Origin: Plecoglossus altivelis
Taxonomy: Eukaryota; Chordata; Actinopteri; Osmeriformes; Plecoglossidae
Length of the DNA stretch: 64,000 nt
Assembly: GCA_036571765.1 (NCBI GenBank)
Contig: BROE01000025.1
Span: 3,728,222-3,792,221, forward strand
Direction of reading: 5' to 3'
The translations under genes were made by a program, and so were the position numbers. The stretch's first letter is position 1. The number at the start of each line of letters is the position of its first letter. Positions 26,630 through 39,643 of the stretch are shown piece after piece. The notes beneath the pieces were generated by a model that saw only the letters and a program-made list of their open reading frames with translations, searched no databases and was not told the DNA's origin.

Positions 26630-29600
26630 CGAACCCTCAATCAGATCACATTCGCCTATATTTTTTTCAATCGTTTAAATTACTGTGCACTATTAATATC
26701 ATATTGATCCTACCATAATCATCATTATTGTGTATTTTACATATATTATATTGTATACATGCAGTATATTGTTCATATTTTTTCACAATGACAACTTATG
26801 TAAATCATAGGTAACAAATATTATACGAGAGCTCAAGTGTCCTGACTAAAGCACAATCCTACCTGAGGCTTATCACTTTGGCAATCAAGTGAAAAGTGAA
26901 AAGGAGGCATGCTGCTTCTGTGAAAGACAGCATGAGAGGAGGTGGAGGAATGTGGAGACCTGCCACTGTCCCAACGGTTATTCATCATCGACTAAGGGAT
27001 CTGCATCAAGCATTACACTGATAAGGCCTTGAAACTGGAGCTGAATTCTTCCTAAATTCTGACATTCGTCACAGACCAATATTTCAGGATTAGTGAGGCC
27101 GAAAAGTAGTAGTTGTAAGTGAACTCTTATTTCATCATGGTAAATGCCCTGGTATTTAAATGCCAAGGGCTTTGTGGTACTTGAGGTTTGTTTCGAAGTG
27201 CATGAGTGATGTACAGTGTGTGGCGCACAGAGGATTTTAGAAATGCACACTGTGGAAAAGTCAGTGTGTTTTGAAATGTCTAATGTTTCACCTCTTAAAG
27301 ATGACATTATGTGTGTGCTTGCCCTTTTTGGACATCAAATTGCACTTTCTGTAGAAACTATCACATTTCCTAGCTGAGGGTGAGGCACTTACAAGACAAT
27401 ATGTCACAAGTCAACCTCTTATAAATTGTGGTCATATTTTATGATCTACTTGCTGCCTTAGGGGCAAAGGGGGACCTACTAAAAAAGCCTCATTAGATTC
27501 ACATCAGGTTCATGTACTATCCCAATGCTATTGTTAATTAAAATAACGTGCATGTAATTGGCACTGTTTGCAGTGACACTACTGTCTATTTCACAACTAT
27601 ATCTGAACACCTGAATGTCAGGTCAAGCTGTTTACTGAGAAACTGTCAGAAAATACGACAGTGTGAATAAACTATGATGGTCAAACCAAAATATATTTTG
27701 TTATATACACAAGAAATGTAGTTGAACCATAACATGGAGCAGTGGCATTTGTTTGATGTCAAATATGGATTTCTAATAAACAAGACTCTACCCTTAAAGA
27801 AGAATTGTTGTATCAACAGATATGTAATCCCTTCTGCATTGAGCCGTAAGCCTTAATAATAATTAGCAGCCTCAATAACCAATGGTTTATGTCAATAAAG
27901 CAAAACATCAGTCATGCTTAAAATTACAGTAGTCTGCATTGACACACTCTTAGCTTACTCTGATCGGTTACGTTTCTGTGCCAGGAAATGATATTTACAA
28001 TACTTTATATTGATCTGAAGGATTATTCTAGAATACTACAAACAGCTGTATGCAAAAAAAATGGATTGTAAGTGGGAAAAAAACAATTACTGAATATTCT
28101 CACGAGTGGAACTAATCTGACACCGAATACATCAGTATGACATTATGCAAACACCTTGTTTCTGTTGTAAGCTAAAGCTACGTAGTTTGTTATGTCAATG
28201 TTACACTGACTTCAATCTGGCTATCTGATCCATCAGGTCAAGGTAAACTCAAGGCATAGGTACAATGTAATTCTTATGATAGTCAAAAAATATGACAATA
28301 GCTGTATAACAATATAGCCATTATATAATGTCTGCAATCACAACAAGGTGACCAATGATACACCAATGACCTTGATACTTAAAACAAAGTACTGCGCTGT
28401 TTCAGAAGTCATATGAATAAAATATATATTGACAAACTACAGATACCGATAAATACCAAAATATTCTACTTGCAAAGAAACATAACCAATATTTTCTGTA
28501 ATACATGACCCCCTGGGTAATACTATTGCAGATGGGGAAGTCATAAATACACATTTTGTAGAACGTACCCAAGCAGCTGCAAGCAGCACTGACAAATGTT
28601 CTACCAATGTTGATGAAACAACATACTGCACCCATACGTCAGGTCTTTGTCATTTTTTGTTTTTCTCTGGTTGAAATAACAACACACTTAAACCAAAAGT
28701 TCAGATAGAAGTGAAGTCATATTTGTAAATGGTTCATAAGTTCTCAGTAACTGAGTCCATAGCAAGGTCCAGACATAACTATGACATCACTAAAATGTCA
28801 AAACTTTTTTTTGCGATAACACAATCTCGTTCAGGCCATGCTATTTGATGACATTAATGAAATTTAACCACTCGGGAGACAAAAAACTACAGTCTCTGAT
28901 CGAAAAGTACCGTCAGTTTGCACATCCCTTATCAACTTTTCAATGGTTTTTGGGGGCATTTTATTTTGGGAGAAATACCCCTGTAATCTCTCACCATCAG
29001 CGGGGAAGCTAGCAACCGAGCATGGCTAAACAACATGGCTGCAGGTGTTGTTGCTGTTTCCATCTGAACAGATCTTGATGAGTTGTTGATGAAAACATAG
29101 ATTCTGACTTGAGGGTACTTTTCTCCATATGCAAAGCAAAAATGAGTTTATAGTTCACGCCATCATTGATATCATGATGGCATATTGATGGTTTGAAAAT
29201 CAGATAAAGGCCGAACTCTTTCACCAAAAGTAAACATTGTTGTATCAATGTCATATTGTAGCTACCAAGAAGATGTGCTTTTTGCAGAGGAATATATCTC
29301 TAGACTGGTACATTTTAAACAATTGCACGAACTTTAAAAACACTTTACTTGTAGTAAGATCAGAGGTTTTAAGTAAAATAACCATTAATATGATGAAATT
29401 CAACGTAAGTAGAAATTACTGGTAAATAGGCGTTATGGCGTAAAATTGACATTACTAACTCAAACTACAAATCTGTGAATGTAAAATTTCCCACACAAAC
29501 TTATTAAACAGAGTAGTTTTGACAGTTTACAAAAGAGGTAATATTAACTCCATTTAATTGCTTATTGTAAAATTGCTATGCAATTAAATTGTATGATGTG

Positions 29601-30079
29601 TCTTACAGGTTATTACAAAAGTGTGAGAGTGCACAGTTTGGCAGAGGGGTGGAAGGGGTTAGTGAATATTGTTAAGGGGCAGTTGAAGGTTGTGTTGCCA
29701 AAACAAGATCAATGTTAATAATATTCACTGATCCCTGGAAAGCCAACTTTCCACTACATACTAATGAAATGTAACTACATTCCAATTTCTACATAGGATG
29801 ATATTATGATGACAGGTTAATCTAAGACAACAAAGTAAAAGAACATTCATACATTTAGATGATTTTCTAAATAGATATTATAGAATAAATATGAATGTGA
29901 TTATATTATTACGCACAACCCTACAATCATACACATCACTACAATCATAATTTATAATGACATATCATATTTGCACATGGGCATTGAATAATTTCTCTAC
30001 AACTTTATATAAATGTCCCTGAATTATAACTACATAAATATACATTCAAACACTATCGGGCTCATTATTTCAGAAGTTG
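26630..30079. other. gene-free spacer
   Basis: AT-rich spacer with only short open frames lacking recognisable protein families. I see no splice-consistent exon chain, RNA gene or clear transposon. Confidence 0.55.
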
Positions 30080-30170
30080 CATGGTTTGTGTGAATAAGCT
30101 GTCTCTGAGCCTGTTGAACTGGACTACCATTTGCCCGACGGCAACAGCTGGACTAGTGTCAGGATGGTAC
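30080..30170 (+). repeat. fragment of a common fish interspersed repeat (class unknown)
   Basis: Contains GTGTGAATAAGCTGTCTCTG, AGCCTGTTGAACTGG and CCCGACGGCAACAGCTGGA. These resemble the frequent fish repeat words AAGCTGTCTCTGAGCCTGTTGG and TGCCAGACGGCAACAGCTGG. It is a short, diverged piece; the family is not named here. Confidence 0.45.
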
Positions 30171-33100
30171 AGGTCACGGATTATGCTTGAGGGTACAAGG
30201 GTACATAGTAGCACAATCAAATGTAACCTGAATTTTGTCTCCAGTAATATTATTATCGAGGTCATCATAGAACTTGATGAAACAGCTCTTGGGTCAGGAT
30301 ATCTACATATGCACAGTTCTTTTATTGCTTTCAGCCTTCCAGAAACTTCTGTATTACACCTCTTGAAGCATCTTGCCTTTACAGGTAAGTGGAATTAGAC
30401 AGACTTGTTAAGACCGACGCCTATATTGACACCAGTCAGTGTACTTTATGCTCAAACCAATGTCGGCCATATTTGTTCATCTGAATTAGTTACAGAATAA
30501 TTATTCAAAGAATAAACACTACAAAGCATTACTCAAACACTTTTGGCACTTTTTCAGCTGTGTGGTTCCTTAGGTGTTAAGAGCATGGGGCAGTAAAGAA
30601 TGAGTCTCCCACACCCACAGAATGAGGTGGAGGTCCTTTGATATAGTTACCCTGCTAAGGGAATCCCTGTAGTGAGACTGTGCTGTAAGCTAGGGGCACT
30701 CAACATACATTGGCAACTGTCACGAACCTGGAGTTTTCTTGATGAACCATTTCAAATGCTACATCTAAGCGTGTCAGTGATCCATCCCTTGTGATCTTCG
30801 TACGTGACCCAAGTCCATGCGTATGTATGCTGCATGCTTTAATTAAAAAATCACCCCCGGATACGTCTTGTGTCTAGGGCAAACCCCAGATTTCATCTCA
30901 CGACATGGGTCCGGGACGAGAGCAGGGGAACACCTGCCTTGCTTCTCCTACCAACAAAGACTTTCTGTTCCAGTGAAAAAGCCACCGTAAACCTGGACAT
31001 GGGCACGCAAACTGAAATTGACCTGATCCAGAGGTGTTCTCCTTCAGTAGTTGATGCCAAAACTCTGCCATCCAAAAAACTTTATATCTATCTCATAGGT
31101 TGATCGTGACAATTGAGCAAAGACGGATTGGGGGATTGCAACATGTGTAGGAGCCCCACCACCTCACCTCCCACCCCCACCCCCTATGGCTTCCCTCTAT
31201 ATGTTTGAAATTAATGGTATATGATAGGTGGTTGTCAAATACATGCCAGCAGGCGGAGAAGAAGGGAAAAAAATGGGATTCAGAGCTGACAATATGGAAA
31301 GAAGGAGAAGCTTTACGCAAGGGAGCGATCTGTCTTGTTCTGGAACTCTTGTGAACTGCGTTTTAGTATCAGGTGCATCATCTTGGGAAGCCATCTGACA
31401 TTCCAGGCAGAATTAGTCTGAAATTCCCCCATTAAAACAGTGCCGGGCCAGGTGGCTAACCATTATATGAGCATGCTGTGTAGAACCGAAAATGTCTGTG
31501 AAGGAGGAAGACTCAAGCTATTTGAACGTAGATCATTTTGTACTCACTGTCACGGCTACTTTCAACGGAACCTGTCAACAGAGGAACCTTTTTCATTTGC
31601 CTGTCTCTAATCACAAAGGCAACTTATTCATCTGTTCATGTTTTATTTTCAATGGCCTTTTTACACTTGGAAATTACTTCTGGGTTTACAGAAGTTTATT
31701 TTAATCCATTTTAGAAGCAGAACACAAACACATAACTGGAATCTGTAGTTTAGTTATTATTTATCAATGACCCTGCTGTCTACTGTCTGTGCAATGGATG
31801 CTGGCAAAAGGATTCAAGTCCTGCATGTCCACAGTCTTATGCTGGATTTGTGAATCTGACCACATTAAATTGCAACGTATAACCTATAATTAGCGTTTGA
31901 AAAAATTACAATTGAAGTAGAAAACTGTGCCAACTCCCTAGTTCATGTTTTCTAATTCCACGGCAATAGTTCTCCACATGGTGTTTCTCCGAGAAATTTC
32001 AACATGACTAATGGCCCAATCCTGGAAGCGTTAGAAACCCCTTCCCCTCTCCTCGGCCCATGTGGTTCGACTTGGATACAGTGGAAATGTGGTAAGATAC
32101 TTGTTAAAGTGTGGTATGTGGAGGCTGCACTTGTTGAGGAGCCTCCTGGAAGTCTCTGATGTTTGCACGGGTCATCTGATGATTCCTGTTGGAACTAGGT
32201 GCATGGAGAGGCAAGAGACATTTGGTTGGGAAGGACGAGGATGAAGGGCCACAGTGATAGCTGTGAGGGGTTAGGGTTAGCGGTGAGGGGGATGCTAACA
32301 TTTTGTTGTTTTGGTCAGACAACCTTTAACTGCCTCTTTACAACATCCACTTACCCCGGGCACCCATTTCCCCATGGTGGGTCTTTTTCATCAACCTATA
32401 CTGCTAACTCTTTATAATATATTTACATAACAACATATCCTGTTATGCCTACATAGCAATGGGTGATTTGTGCCTTCTATGTTTTAACCGTATGTATTGC
32501 TATCTAGTTATGTGGTAGCTGATGCAATTTCAATGTAAAGTGTTGCCATATACTGTGATTTCACTGCAGAGGCCTAGTTTTTTTCATGCAGAATTTTTTT
32601 ATTTAACAAAAATGTGTTCTGTAATAGAAAGCATTTAGACCAAATCATTAAAAAGTCATAAAACGTTTCCCAAAGAACATCTGAATTTTGTGGTTTGAAA
32701 ATAATTGGAGTGGTCTGGGGTTTGGGTCAATTGAGACTAATTGTTTCTGCCTAACTGTCCTCTTACCTTTAAGCAATGCATAACTCATGAGCCCATCTGC
32801 TGTCGAATGGGCTTAGAAAATGCATTGGCTTTGGTCTCACCAATCACTTTTGAAGAGCTGACACCCAGATCGAATCACGTCACCCTGTAAAAAGTGTAAT
32901 TTATGATCCATTACCAATGTTTTCTTTCTTTTTCTCCTTCCCTCTTCTTTTCCTTTCGCATCCCCTCAGAAGGAACCCCTAACAAAGTCATTTTTTGATG
33001 TCGGAATTTCTCATGGCTCCTGTAAAGTAGCTCCATTTGCCAGATCCATGAACACCAGATGCAGGAAGCCAAAGTCGAAATTGGAGAACTCATCAAGCTC

Positions 33101-35860
33101 ATTTATCTTTCCACATTTGAAAGCAACAGCACCAAGCAGTGCACATTTCACACATACTTATTGCACTGATATTCTTTATTGCCTCAATTAATCATATCAG
33201 ATAACCGGTAAAAATTTGAAGCAATTGAGAATAGATTTCAGGTGGGGTTTTTTTTGAATGGTTCGAGTCTCAATTTCCCCCAGCCAGACCCCGGTATGTT
33301 TCACCCTCATTACAGAATGGAGTCATAATGCACTTTGCACCCATGGTTCTTCTCAGATGATTGGCCACAGGTTTGAAAGCCTATCAAACAAGGAGTTCAG
33401 GCGACATACTGCCAAGTTCAATTCTTTGTAAAGAATATGTAGAGTAAAGGGATGGAAAACGGCAGATACCTCACGAAATACATAACTTATACTTACAGTT
33501 TTAAAAAAGTACAAGCAGTTACGAATACTTAGAGCAATCTGCACAATTATCAATTAGCAATACAGCACATTAGCAGTACCATAAAAGTATTACAAAAAAG
33601 AACTCACATAGGCACGTAAAGTACTCGTATGCAGGTGGTGAACAAAGACTAGATTACCCTGGCAACTCTCAGGACATCCCTATCAATCCTTCGCTGTCAC
33701 ATTTGAAGATACAGTGCTGGAACATCACTCAGAAATGTGATGTGCTAGAGGACACCTGAAGAGGAGATGAGGGGAAGACCAAGAACACTGGCAAGGTTTC
33801 TGATGTATTTTACCTTCTCTCACAGCAGTTGCTTCTAAGTTTCAAATTCCCCCCTCCCCCCCACATGACCATATCATGACCTCATTCCAGTCACCTGCTG
33901 CTGTGACCATAAGTGACCTGCTTTAAAGAACCGTAAAATTGTCTGCCTTTCAAAAATGCTCCTTAAAACTGTGCAGGTCAAGGTGGGATGCATAACATTC
34001 ATTTAATTTCCTTTGGCATATTTGTTGTGGTTCAGTCAAGTGTTGTTTTTTGGGTTTAACATTTTTTTGCGCTTTGCATGAAGTTAGATGTGTCACTAAA
34101 AGCTAGTGGTTGAGATTCAAACATAATGTTGGTTATTGAGCTAGGTATGTCTATCCATGCAGCAGATTAAAACATTTTGCAGATACATGCTTCACAAGGA
34201 GAATGTGTCCTTCCAAAACAAGTCCCTACAGAGACCTCCTAAACTATAAGAATTTTTGTGCTGCTTAAAGTTCTTTTTGCATCTACCTCTTGATAGCTAG
34301 TCCATGGAAGTGAATACAAGGATTTATAGTTGTAGAGTTACAAGTCTAAAGGGGGTGTAATTTTTGGACACATTAGTAATTACTTAACTTTGATACACGA
34401 GGCCAATACATACTGAAGATACTTTTATAGAAGGGAAAAATGGTAGTGTTATGTTACTATATGCAGTATATTTGTGTCAGTGTTACTGAAGCAGATTCAA
34501 ATGGAGATGTTCTATTTCCCTGGACTGTCTTCATCATAGTTAACTCACAGAAATACCGAAACACTGATATTTTGGGAGTCCCAGTGTGTCAGTCTCTTGA
34601 GAAATTGTTTATCTTAAAACTGTTAACTTCATCTTAAAGAGGAAACACAATAAATTACGAAATTAGTTTTCACTAAACATTCATACTTATGAAAACACCA
34701 GGGAAGCTTAGCCTCATTTTGTCAACTCCCATGAAATCTGTCAATTTTTTTACAATTTGTTCTCCCTGTGCAATTAGTTCTGGTCAAGCTGATCAAAGGA
34801 GGGCCTGTTGCATGTGAACTGGTGTCCACTCACAATGACATCCTTAAACCAGAATGAAATATGAAATATCGAGTTTCTAGGGATGCATGGACTTGTAAAA
34901 AATCCAAGAGAATAGGCGGATTTTCACACCGGGTAATGTGAAACATTTGGTGCAGATTGTAGGCCTCTGAAGAGGTGGGAAAACTGGAGCCAAAGTCCGC
35001 CTGGCAGCAGAAACAGAAGTAGGCAAAAGTTAAAACAACAGCTGAATCTTGATTTAGATGTCATTATAACTCTCCGTATACTACATTGTCCCTCTGTGGA
35101 AGTAAAGCTGAGGTTATTCACATGGAACATTTATTGTATGTACTTATATGGCCATCTGTTGATATGCATCTCAATATACGATTTTTAAAAACACACTAAA
35201 GAGTTAAAACACATGTCTCAATTTGTGGAACTCAGCTTTGGTAAAATAATAATAAAAATGATGTTGTGATGTAAATAACAATAGAAAATACAATTATCTT
35301 AGATATGACACATTGGATTTCAGCTCTCTTAATAGCTAGGATAGGTCGAATTGTTTTGCACACCATGCTAAATCAAACTGGTGTGAAGTGTTTATTACAT
35401 TGTTGATCGGGGCAGGGAAAAAGATTACTTTTACATGGAAGAGAAATAGATGGCAGAGAGCATAGGCAGTATCCAATCCTTTGAAATGTTCCTCTCCCTT
35501 CTGTCATTAAGAACTAGCTGACATTGTAAGACACAGGGTTGACCAAGACAGGTGCTGTTTGGCCATTAACCCTCAGTCATTGACTAGGCTGGGCAATTGG
35601 AAAGCTGTGTAAGCAAATAAACAGGCTTCAGTTAAGGGGTCGGGGGTGTTTGTGTGTGTGGGTATAACAGGGGGTGGAGAGGTGTAACAGAAGCTGGGGA
35701 AAATACTTTATCTCTTTAGCAGGCACCCCTCGTCAAGACATTCAGGGTCTTGGTGTCAAGGAGGGCCGTCGTTGCCAGGTTGGGAATTTAACTGCTTCCT
35801 ATAGTTTTCCCGTATGTGGGGGGCAGTTGTGAATTTGGTGTGTATGTGTGTGTGTGTGTT
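30171..35860. other. gene-free spacer
   Basis: No supportable exon or RNA gene. Short open frames on both strands look like chance. A short TTAGGG-like stretch near 32260-32290 is too brief to be an interstitial telomeric array. Confidence 0.55.
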
Positions 35861-35891
35861 GGGGTGGGGTCCAGGGGGGGAGTACTGGGGG
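35861..35891 (+). other. putative G-quadruplex motif
   Basis: G4-T-G4-TCCA-G7-AGTACT-G5 on the plus strand, preceded by a (GT)n run (about 35837-35860). It satisfies the classical four-tract quadruplex pattern with loops of 1, 4 and 6 nt. Confidence 0.7.
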
Positions 35892-37464
35892 CTGCAAGGT
35901 ATTCTTTTTAGTCTGTGACTTAACCTGCCTCAACTAAAAAGCCTGCGCAACTACAAAGAGGTCCATAAATCTGGGCACATACCTTTGCCACTTTTACATA
36001 CATTGAAGGTTAATTATGAGGAGTGAGGTTAGCTTGCTCCATTGAGCACCATATCACATAATAATTTAGGAACCGAAATATTTCGGAATATGTTATTTGT
36101 TGACGGCTTCAAGCGCTGCCTAACAAAATGTATGTCTTGCTTTGTCAAGTACTAAGCAGATGCTAATGACAAGAAAAGTAACTGCTTGCATGGAACATCA
36201 TTCGGTGTCAAAGGTTTCTGGAAGAGTTCTGAATTAAACGAGGGTGAACCTACATTGTTGTAGAGCAAAGGTTTCTGTAAACTGTAAACTTTGCTCTATG
36301 CATAGGGGCTTTATCAAGCCAAAACAGGAAAGGGCCATCCCCAAAGTGTTGCAACACACTTCAAAATACAGAATTGGAATGTTGCTGTTCAGTATACCGT
36401 AACATTGAGAATGAATTCTGAGGAATAAAGAAGCCATGCTTGAACCATGAAGAACAGACCCAGACCGCTTCTACTCCCCTACAACATTGTGTTCAGTTAT
36501 ACGTTTAGCTATGTCATCTTGATCTCGTATCCGTCACACCCAGTTTAGTTTGTCAAACTGCCTGATGTTGAAGCGTAACTATAACTCACTTACATTCGCT
36601 GAATTGTACTCCACATGCTTCGGAAGCAACACTTCAACTCCAAAAAGGGTGAAATGCTATTCACAAACCATGACTTACCACATCGAAATGTGACACTGAT
36701 GTTGTTTGTTCAATGCATTTGTCAAGGTAGGTTTGTTCTATATTACCTTTCAAAACTGTTTTACCCAAAACATCAGGGTGGTACTGGCTAGTGTAAGGAT
36801 CCCTCCTCCAGGAGGTGCACAGTGCACAATCAGGAATTACTACAAAGGCCAGAATGATTGCATCTTCATCATTTCATTCATCATATTTTTTGCAGTTCAA
36901 ATCGCTGCATAAATGGGTTGATGTTTTCAATGTTCCTTTGCACGGTTTGTGTATCTAAACTCATCTAAACTCACCATTGCATCGATGTAACACATTTGAT
37001 CCGAGAAATCAGATTGGTCGACGGGCCAGTCAAACTGCTATTTTTAAACGCGTCTCACAAAATGTTGTGATTCAGACTGAACAATTTGAGAGGATTTCAT
37101 AAATCAGGAATTAACCTTAGAATTACTGAACCTCTCGGATTTCATGGTTCTGAGATGAACAAGAACAATTGCACTTTGATGGTCTGTCTCTGTTGTAGTA
37201 CTAAGCATAAAAAGGAAACTATTCTCCCACTGAAGCACAGTTCTCTGTTTATAGGCTTGGTTTCAGTTATGCGGTTCCCAGAGATTTAGACCTAAATATG
37301 GAAAGATAGGACCCATGGCCAACTCTCTCTCCAGGCTCTTTTTATGTCTCATTTTATTCCACCTGGTCTGATATATTATCTCTGTGTTTATTTCACTGTT
37401 CATATTCTAAGAGCTCTTATCACTCTCTGCACTGCGTTCACAGGCTCTATCTAAACCATATTCC
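35892..37464. other. gene-free spacer
   Basis: Nothing recognisable: AT-rich, with short random open frames. Confidence 0.5.
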
Positions 37465-37569
37465 CTCCTCCTCCTCCTCCTCCAAAACTTCACTGCCTTG
37501 TTTTCGACTCTCTCTCTCTCTCTCTCTGTCTATCTCTGTCTCTCTATCTCTCTCTGTCTCTCTCTCTGC
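37465..37569 (+). repeat. polypyrimidine tract: (CTC)n followed by (TC)n microsatellite
   Basis: A CCTCCTCCTCCTCC block near 37465-37483 and a long imperfect (TC)n from about 37508 to 37568 with TG and TA interruptions. The strand asymmetry (nearly all C/T) is the type that can form triplex DNA. It explains the low-complexity open frame over it, which is not a gene. Confidence 0.9.
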
Positions 37570-39226
37570 CATTTTTCTTATCTCTCCTGGCCACGTTGCT
37601 CTTTTCTTCCTCTAATTCTTGCATGCACTCCTTGTCCCTCCCTCTCCATTTTTGATCCTTACTCTTCTCTCCACGCTCCTGTTGGAGATTTATAGCCTTC
37701 ACACCCGAACCTCAGATGGAGATGGATTAGTTCTGGTGTGAACTGACTAACAGCCAAGGGAAAACGGCGGCTAGTAATAAAGTTGTTTTCCATACATCAC
37801 AGCTCTTTACTGACTAATAAAGATCCAATGAACATTGTTCAAGACGCCCCTAAAGACCACAAGGGAACAGAAAAGCAAAGAAAATAGAATATTCTCAAGC
37901 TGTATCCATTAGATCCAAACAGTCATCATGCAGCCAGCAAATACATTGCAGATGCTTCTGTTCGTTTCATTCAACGTTTTAGTAGTAACCCCGCTTTTCA
38001 GACCATTCCTTACATTTCCTTCTGGTATAGTCGTAATATCTCATTTAGATTACATTTTTGCATTACCTTTCAAGCATTTAGAGGACAATTTCATCCAAAG
38101 CGTCTTATAAAATGACCGTCAACGGTATTCCAAATACTCAAACTGTTTCCCACGTAATTAGATGATTGATTCAATAAAGACATTTTCCTAATGCTAATGC
38201 TTTTAAATTACCTTGTTCCTAAGTAAAAGCATTCATGGTTTGGGGTTTTTGGCCCCAATTTAGGCAAATTTGTCCTAATGTCAGGATAAACACCAGTCTG
38301 GAAATCTGTTTGAGAGCAGTAAACATCACGCAGTCCACAAGCTGTTTGGCTTGTTAACCAACCAAGCATAGGGGTCTCATTCAATGTGACACAATCTGTT
38401 GATGTGTCAACAAAGCTAGCCTTTTTCCATTGTAACTGGCAGATTATCTCATCGAAACTGAGCAAAAGTATCCAGTTCATGGAAAGTCCCCATACCCTTC
38501 CTCATTTTCAGTCCAAACCCCCTCTGTGCGTTTACATGGTACACATCATCACTTCGTGTTTTGTCCAAACATAAATGTGTGTGTTGTAAAACACACTGGC
38601 ACTCGAAAGCACTGCTGCAGCTCTCACCAGAATATGGTGAGGTCAACTTCTTCTCGGTGATGATGGAGATCAGTTCCTCCCTGGGGAGCCATTTGCAATG
38701 ACACTTAGCCAATCAGAAAGAGGCTTTACGGCCACAAATCTTCATTCAACAAGAGAAAAAGCCGGACAAGGAGGTTCTGTTAGGTTTAGGAAATATGAGA
38801 CGTGCTTAGCTTTTGTCTTATGATCATTGTGTAACACTTGTACACTAACCCTAACAGTTAATATAATGCTAAGTATTACCATAACTTATCTTGCCTTCGT
38901 CTTCTATTGATTTTGTCTTTTTAATCCATAATTTACATAGGATCTAAATCGGCAGTGAGATGAATCCTGGTGTCTTTACCCCACACTGACATGCGATGAG
39001 AAACATTTCGAAAATCTTTCCATTCGGCATTGCCTGAGAAACACACAGGTGCAGACATTTTAACGGCACCAAGCACACCTAAACCGTGCCAGACGCTAGC
39101 TTCAGTGGCCCCGCGGAGCCCCGGGGCCGACAAGCTCATTGACTGTCCACTGACCTAGTCTGTCCATGCACTTGAACAGGAAGATTTACTCTCTTGTGAC
39201 ATGGTTGTGATCAAATCCAGTTTTTT
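37570..39226. other. gene-free spacer with enhancer-like segment
   Basis: Apart from the SINE-like fragment, nothing coding. Positions 38610-38760 form a dense non-repetitive patch with a CCAAT word and TTTACGGCC, which resembles posterior Hox/CDX sites; it could be a conserved element. Confidence 0.4.
38074..38108 (+). repeat. degenerate fish SINE/LINE tail motif
   Basis: Reads GCATTTAGAGGACAATTT then CATCCAAAGCGTCTTATA, close to the common fish element words CATTTAGCAGACGCTTTTATCC and AAAGCGACTTACA. Only about 35 bp are recognisable. Confidence 0.5.
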
Positions 39227-39256
39227 GGGGGGGTGGGGAGGGGGGTTTGGGGGGGG
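39227..39256 (+). other. strong putative G-quadruplex motif
   Basis: G7-T-G4-A-G6-TTT-G8 on the plus strand, with loops of only 1, 1 and 3 nt and tracts of at least four. This is the strongest such motif in the window. Confidence 0.85.
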
Positions 39257-39619
39257 TTAATACTGAACCTGTGTATTTATTTTATCATCTTTCTCAACAG
39301 CTCCTTTAGTGATACTGTTGATAATGAATAAGAATCGTGAAGCATTTAAATACGTTTTAACAAGGGAAAATACCTTTCACAATGAGAGTTCATAATACTG
39401 TTTTTGGAGGGGGCTTTTGCTAATGGAAATAGAAAACACACAGACATTTTAATTGTTATCCTGCTACTGAAAATATACAGTACACACTGAAATGCTTGAA
39501 GTCATGGATGTATACGTTGTCGAGGATGAAACCAGGCACTTTTGAGTGTTTCACTATGATCTATTGACATATGGCAATAAGATGTTAGTTTGTTTGAAGT
39601 TTTTCTTTTACTTTTTTTC

Positions 39620-39643
39620 GGCGGGGAGGGGGGGGTTTAGGGG
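39620..39643 (+). other. putative G-quadruplex motif
   Basis: G2-C-G4-A-G8-TTTA-G4. The eight-G run can supply two tracts, so four tracts are available. It lies about 360 bp from the stronger motif at 39227. Confidence 0.6.

Noticed and set aside
32260..32295. TTAGGG-like words
   Set aside because: Only two partial copies; far too short for an interstitial telomeric repeat.
37498..37695. Leu/Ser-rich plus-strand frame
   Set aside because: Lies over a (TC)n microsatellite; no gene-like composition.
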